NCBI GenBank assembly: GCA_964442075.1
Contig: CAYTWH010000007.1
Coordinates: 57,301-121,300, forward strand
DNA: 64,000 nt
DNA from: CAYTAU01 sp964442075
GTDB lineage: Bacteria > Bacteroidota > Bacteroidia > Bacteroidales > CAYTAU01
Reading direction: 5' to 3'
Shown here: positions 60,402 through 64,000 of the stretch, piece after piece
How positions within the stretch are numbered: the stretch's first letter is position 1
Layout of the letters: the number at the start of each line of letters is the position of its first letter
The notes under the pieces: generated by a model
Seen by the model: only the letters and a program-made list of their open reading frames with translations
What the model was told of the DNA's origin: nothing
The model's database searches: none
Program-made: the position numbers and the translations under genes

Positions 60402-62722
60402 AACACGTTTTAATTATATTAATTACTTTTTTTTTCTTTTTTAGTAAAGGCTCACATGCCCAGGAAAAGTATACTATCAGCGGCAGCATAACCGATGAAC
60501 AAACAGGTGAAACTATGATAGGGGCTTCAATCATTGTAAAAGAACTTAAAGGAGTTGGTGCTATTTGCAATGCCTATGGTTATTATTCTCTGACTTTACC
60601 AAAGGGGAATTATACTCTTGAAATAAGTTACACTGGATACAAAAAAGTAAATCAAGATATTGGATTATCATCTAATCAAAAGTTAGATATTAAATTAAAT
60701 ACGGATTCAGAAACGTTGGAAGAGGTAATAATAAGTGCAGAGAGAAGAAATGATAATATAATATCAGAAAATGTTGGAATAGAAAAAATTGTAATTAAAG
60801 AGATAAAAAAAATTCCGGTATTGTTTGGAGAACAAGATGTAATAAAGACCTTAACATTGACAGCTGGAGTAAAAACGACAGGAGAAGGCAGCGGTGGAAT
60901 GTTCGTTAGAGGAGGCAATAATTCCCAAAATTTAGTATTACTTGATGAAGCAACTGTTTATAATACGAATCATTTAATGGGCTTTTTTTCAATATTTAAC
61001 AGCGATGCTATAAAAGATTTAACTCTTTATAAAGGTACAGCCCCTGCTGAATACGGAGGTAGAATTTCATCGGTAATGGATATTAAAATGAATGAAGGAA
61101 ATAATCAAGAATTTCATTTGGGTGGTGGTATTGGATTGATTTCTTCCAAAATCAATATTGAAGGTCCAATTATCATTGATAAGGGTTCGTTTTTAATTTC
61201 GGGAAGAAGAACTTATGCAGATTTATTTTTAGGACTATCGCAAAATGAGAAATTTCAAAATAATAAACTCTATTTCTACGATCTGAATCTTAAATCTAAC
61301 TATAAAATAAATGAAAACAACAGAATATTTCTTTCAGGATATTTTGGTAGAGATGTTTTAAGTTTTCAGGATAAATTTGGTATTGACTGGGGAAATGTAA
61401 CTGGAACAATCAGATGGAATCATATTTGGAATAATCGGTTATTTAGCAATACTTCTTTAATATATTCTGATTATGATTATAAAGCGACCATGTTAAGAGA
61501 TGTTGATGATTTCAGTTTAACTTCAATCATTAAAAATTGGAACTTAAAACATGAATTTCAATATTTTGCAAACAACAAAAACACGTTAACATTTGGATTT
61601 AGCAGCATGAAACACACAATTACACCAGGTCAGTTGGATGTTTCTGAAGAGTCAAGTCTTAATCCAATAGATTTACAAGACAGATTTGCATTAGAAAATG
61701 GTATTTATTTCTCTAACAAATATGTATTAAATGAAATGTTAAAGATAAATTACGGACTAAGACTCACAACTTTTAGTTTGCTTGGTCCTGGCGACTTTTA
61801 TCTTTACGAAGATGGTTTAGTAAAAGATACTTTTACTTATAAAAGTAGAGAAATCGTTAAAACTTATGTAAATCTTGAACCGAGGCTAAATGTTACATAT
61901 ATTTTAAACGAAGAAAATTCAATAAAAGCATCCTATTCAAGGAATACTCAAAATTTGCATTTAATTCAAAATTCCACAACTTCAACACCAACAGATATCT
62001 GGATAGGGTCAAGTAATAATGTTAAGCCGGAAATTAGCGACCAGATTGCATTGGGTTATTTTAAAAATACTCTCAACAATAAAATCCAAGTATCCACTGA
62101 AATATATTACAGATGGATGCAAAATCAGATAGATTTAAAAAATGGTGCAGAAATACGTGCAAATGAACATCTAGAAGGAGAATTACTATTTGGTAATGGC
62201 AGGGCATATGGTTTAGAACTGATGATAAAGAAAAAATTTGGTCGAATCAATGGTTGGGTAGCATATACACTTTCAAGGACTGAACGTCAGATTGATGGAG
62301 TCAATAAAGGTGAGTGGTATCCAGCAAAACAAGATGCAACACATGATTTGTCAATTGTTGGTATTTTTGATTTGAATGAAAAATGGAGTTTGTCAGCAAC
62401 TTGGGTTTTTAACACAGGAAATGCCGTTACATTTCCCAGTGGCAAATATGAAATAAATGGGAATGTAGAATTTTATTATACTGAAAGAAATGGATACAGA
62501 ATGCAGGATTATCACAGATTAGATTTAGCCGCTACAAAAACTTTGAAGAAAACCAAAAAATATGAAAGCACATTAAGTTTTTCCTTAAGTAATGCTTATG
62601 GAAGAAAGAATGTTTTTACTATTGATTTTATAGAAGACCCTGATGATCCAACAAAAACAATAGCTGAAAAAACGTATCTGTTTACTTTCATTCCATCAAT
62701 CTCATTTAATTTCAAATTTTAA
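60398..62722 (+). CDS. TonB-dependent receptor with N-terminal carboxypeptidase-like domain
   Basis: The 774-residue outer-membrane receptor has a signal peptide (to HAQ, residue 22) and a carboxypeptidase-regulatory-like domain (YTISGSITDEQTGETMIGAS, to about 110). The plug follows (VIKTLTLTAGVKTTGEGSGGMFVRGG ... LLDEATVYN), then a 22-strand barrel ending SFNFKF. It imports a large substrate using TonB energy; the substrate is unknown. The DUF4249 lipoprotein just downstream is its usual partner. No SusD is present. Confidence 0.93.
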   Translation: MKHVLIILITFFFFFSKGSHAQEKYTISGSITDEQTGETMIGASIIVKELKGVGAICNAYGYYSLTLPKGNYTLEISYTGYKKVNQDIGLSSNQKLDIKLNTDSETLEEVIISAERRNDNIISENVGIEKIVIKEIKKIPVLFGEQDVIKTLTLTAGVKTTGEGSGGMFVRGGNNSQNLVLLDEATVYNTNHLMGFFSIFNSDAIKDLTLYKGTAPAEYGGRISSVMDIKMNEGNNQEFHLGGGIGLISSKINIEGPIIIDKGSFLISGRRTYADLFLGLSQNEKFQNNKLYFYDLNLKSNYKINENNRIFLSGYFGRDVLSFQDKFGIDWGNVTGTIRWNHIWNNRLFSNTSLIYSDYDYKATMLRDVDDFSLTSIIKNWNLKHEFQYFANNKNTLTFGFSSMKHTITPGQLDVSEESSLNPIDLQDRFALENGIYFSNKYVLNEMLKINYGLRLTTFSLLGPGDFYLYEDGLVKDTFTYKSREIVKTYVNLEPRLNVTYILNEENSIKASYSRNTQNLHLIQNSTTSTPTDIWIGSSNNVKPEISDQIALGYFKNTLNNKIQVSTEIYYRWMQNQIDLKNGAEIRANEHLEGELLFGNGRAYGLELMIKKKFGRINGWVAYTLSRTERQIDGVNKGEWYPAKQDATHDLSIVGIFDLNEKWSLSATWVFNTGNAVTFPSGKYEINGNVEFYYTERNGYRMQDYHRLDLAATKTLKKTKKYESTLSFSLSNAYGRKNVFTIDFIEDPDDPTKTIAEKTYLFTFIPSISFNFKF

Positions 62723-62732
62723 CAACATAATC

Positions 62733-63566
62733 ATGAATAAAAGTCATTTAACCATTGAAAATCGAATCAAACTAAGAGTTTTCTTCTTGATGTTTTTAGC
62801 TTTTCTTTTAACCAATTGTACAGAAAAAATTGACACAGACCTGAACTCTTCAAGTCCCCAAATAGTTGTTGAAGGTAATATTTCAATTGATGAACCGGCG
62901 ATAATTAAATTAACAGAATCTGTTAATTTTGATGAAAATAATATTTTCCCAAAAGGAGAAGGAGCATTAATAAGAATATCAGATAATACAGGTAATACCG
63001 AAATATTGACTGAAACGGAACCAGGTACTTATAAGTCATACATTTTAACAGGTAAAATAGGCTATACATATTCAATAAGTTTTGAGACTGATAATAAGAT
63101 CTTAACATCTAATTCAACTATACCAAATCAGATAAATTTTGATTCTTTAATTGTAAAAAAATCTTCACTTTCTGGAGGTTTCGGTAATCCAGGGGCAACA
63201 AATTCGTACGAAGTAATTGTAAAATATTCTGACCCAATAGACGAAAATAATTATTATCGGTTTGTAGAAATAGTAAATGGAGAATTTTCAAATGATCATG
63301 TTTTTGATGATAGATTAATCAATGGATTAGAGGTTGAAAATACGCTTAAAAGTTTTAAAAGAGAACTATCTCAAGGAGACACTTTAAAAATAATTATGCA
63401 GTGTATTGATAAAAATGTTTATGAGTATTTTAATAGCTTTTCAAATCTTTCAGGAGGTCCGATGAACTCCTCGACACCGGCAAATCCTTATACTAACATA
63501 GAAGGGGGGATTTTAGGATATTTCAGTGCTCATACTTCTCAAGAACACGAATGTATCATTCAATAA
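62733..63566 (+). CDS. DUF4249 lipoprotein
   Basis: The 277-residue protein has a lipobox (FLLTNC, Cys near residue 29), so it is lipid-anchored. The DUF4249 fold is recognisable: SPQIVVEGNISIDEPAIIKLTES, GALIRISDNTG, ETEPGTYKS, and YSDPIDENNYYRFVE. DUF4249 proteins sit beside TonB receptors and probably act as surface-exposed partners. It follows the receptor by 10 bases. Confidence 0.9.
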   Translation: MNKSHLTIENRIKLRVFFLMFLAFLLTNCTEKIDTDLNSSSPQIVVEGNISIDEPAIIKLTESVNFDENNIFPKGEGALIRISDNTGNTEILTETEPGTYKSYILTGKIGYTYSISFETDNKILTSNSTIPNQINFDSLIVKKSSLSGGFGNPGATNSYEVIVKYSDPIDENNYYRFVEIVNGEFSNDHVFDDRLINGLEVENTLKSFKRELSQGDTLKIIMQCIDKNVYEYFNSFSNLSGGPMNSSTPANPYTNIEGGILGYFSAHTSQEHECIIQ

Positions 63567-63622
63567 TTTTATATGAACAACAATTGTAATATTCAAATAA
63601 ACGTGAAAATTAAATAAGCTAA

Positions 63623-64000
63623 ATGAGATATTTAATAATAACATCAATCTTATGGCTTTTGCTTTTTCAAACAGCAGGAGCACAAACTGAATTAAGATTT
63701 AGTAGCCTTGATTCGCTGTTAAATTATGCTGAACAAAACAGTATAACTATAAAAACAACAGAACAACAGGCTTTATTGGCAAAATGGCAAAAGGTTTCGG
63801 CTCAGGCAGGACTGGTAAATTTCAGGATGCCAACCAATCTTAACCTGACCAATAATATTGAACTTCCTGTTTCTTTTATGCCGGGCGAAGCATTTGGCGG
63901 TGCACCTGGAACATTTAAAGAAGTAACAATGGGACAGCAATACATCGGAAACCTGAACATTGCACCGCAAATCGACATTATTAACCCTGCCGCATGGGCG
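63623..64000 (+). CDS. TolC-family outer-membrane efflux protein, N-terminal part (truncated by window edge)
   Basis: The ATG at 63623 gives 126 residues that run off the window. They include a signal peptide (ILWLLLFQTAGAQ), then SLDSLLNYAEQNSITIKTTEQQALLAKWQ, the typical first helix pair of TolC/OEP proteins. TolC-type channels are the outer-membrane exit of RND or ABC efflux pumps. The remaining pump genes should follow outside the window. Confidence 0.85.
   Translation, partial: MRYLIITSILWLLLFQTAGAQTELRFSSLDSLLNYAEQNSITIKTTEQQALLAKWQKVSAQAGLVNFRMPTNLNLTNNIELPVSFMPGEAFGGAPGTFKEVTMGQQYIGNLNIAPQIDIINPAAWA

Noticed and set aside
1..64000. tRNA or rRNA genes
   Set aside because: I saw no cloverleaf-like or rRNA-like sequence on reading, including next to the recombinases. 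A tRNAscan-SE run would be the proper test.

Overview
The window is AT-rich DNA from a member of the Bacteroidota, probably a free-living, non-Bacteroides lineage. The evidence is Bacteroidota-type promoters (TTTG, 19 bases, TAnnTTTG; for example in front of dnaN), families largely confined to this phylum (DUF4340, DUF4249, PD40/TPR surface proteins, TonB receptors with a carboxypeptidase-like N-terminal domain, Bacteroidota-type tyrosine recombinases), and the absence of Shine-Dalgarno sequences.

Layout. 1-9.7 kb is core chromosome: a partial moxR, truA, a DUF4340 protein, dnaN, two tandem TPR/PD40 proteins, a DnaQ-like exonuclease, a 19-unit 21-bp tandem repeat, and two unknown proteins. 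9.7-36.9 kb is a defence island made of consecutive cassettes, all in the same orientation: (1) an EcoRI restriction-modification (R-M) pair, (2) a type I R-M operon with SIR2 and HerA genes, (3) a second, different type I R-M operon, again with SIR2 and HerA, (4) an AlwI-type type II R-M pair, (5) a Toprim protein with a DUF4365 nuclease-like protein, and (6, 7) two small unknown genes. 37-40.4 kb carries two tandem tyrosine recombinases and two small helix-turn-helix proteins. 40.6-45.2 kb carries an AlbA_2/Schlafen-type protein and a type IIG R-M enzyme. 46.5-58.8 kb is a long minus-strand operon-like cluster (TetR, MMPL/RND exporter, LolA-like protein, phosphoesterases, outer-membrane proteins, a BamA-type barrel fusion, a second TetR), preceded in transcription by TetR-type operators. 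59.4-64 kb is a plus-strand cluster (TetR, DUF2147, TonB receptor, DUF4249 lipoprotein, start of a TolC-type protein).

Main observation. Every cassette starts with GTT plus six bases and ends with the exact reverse complement of those nine bases. The nine-mer differs between cassettes (GTTACCTGC, GTTAGGCAC, GTTGGCATT, GTTAGCAAC) but always matches within one. Between cassettes the junction folds as an imperfect stem with unpaired bases, as integron attC sites do. Genes in the last three cassettes begin 15-27 bases after the start and stop 6-24 bases before the end, as in integron cassettes. No recognisable intI is present, and two cassettes are 7.6 and 9.8 kb, far above normal cassette size. 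Cassettes 2-4 also share conserved 5' and 3' flanks despite carrying different systems. This looks like an attC-like (CALIN-type) array that collects whole defence operons, next to tandem Bacteroidota recombinases.
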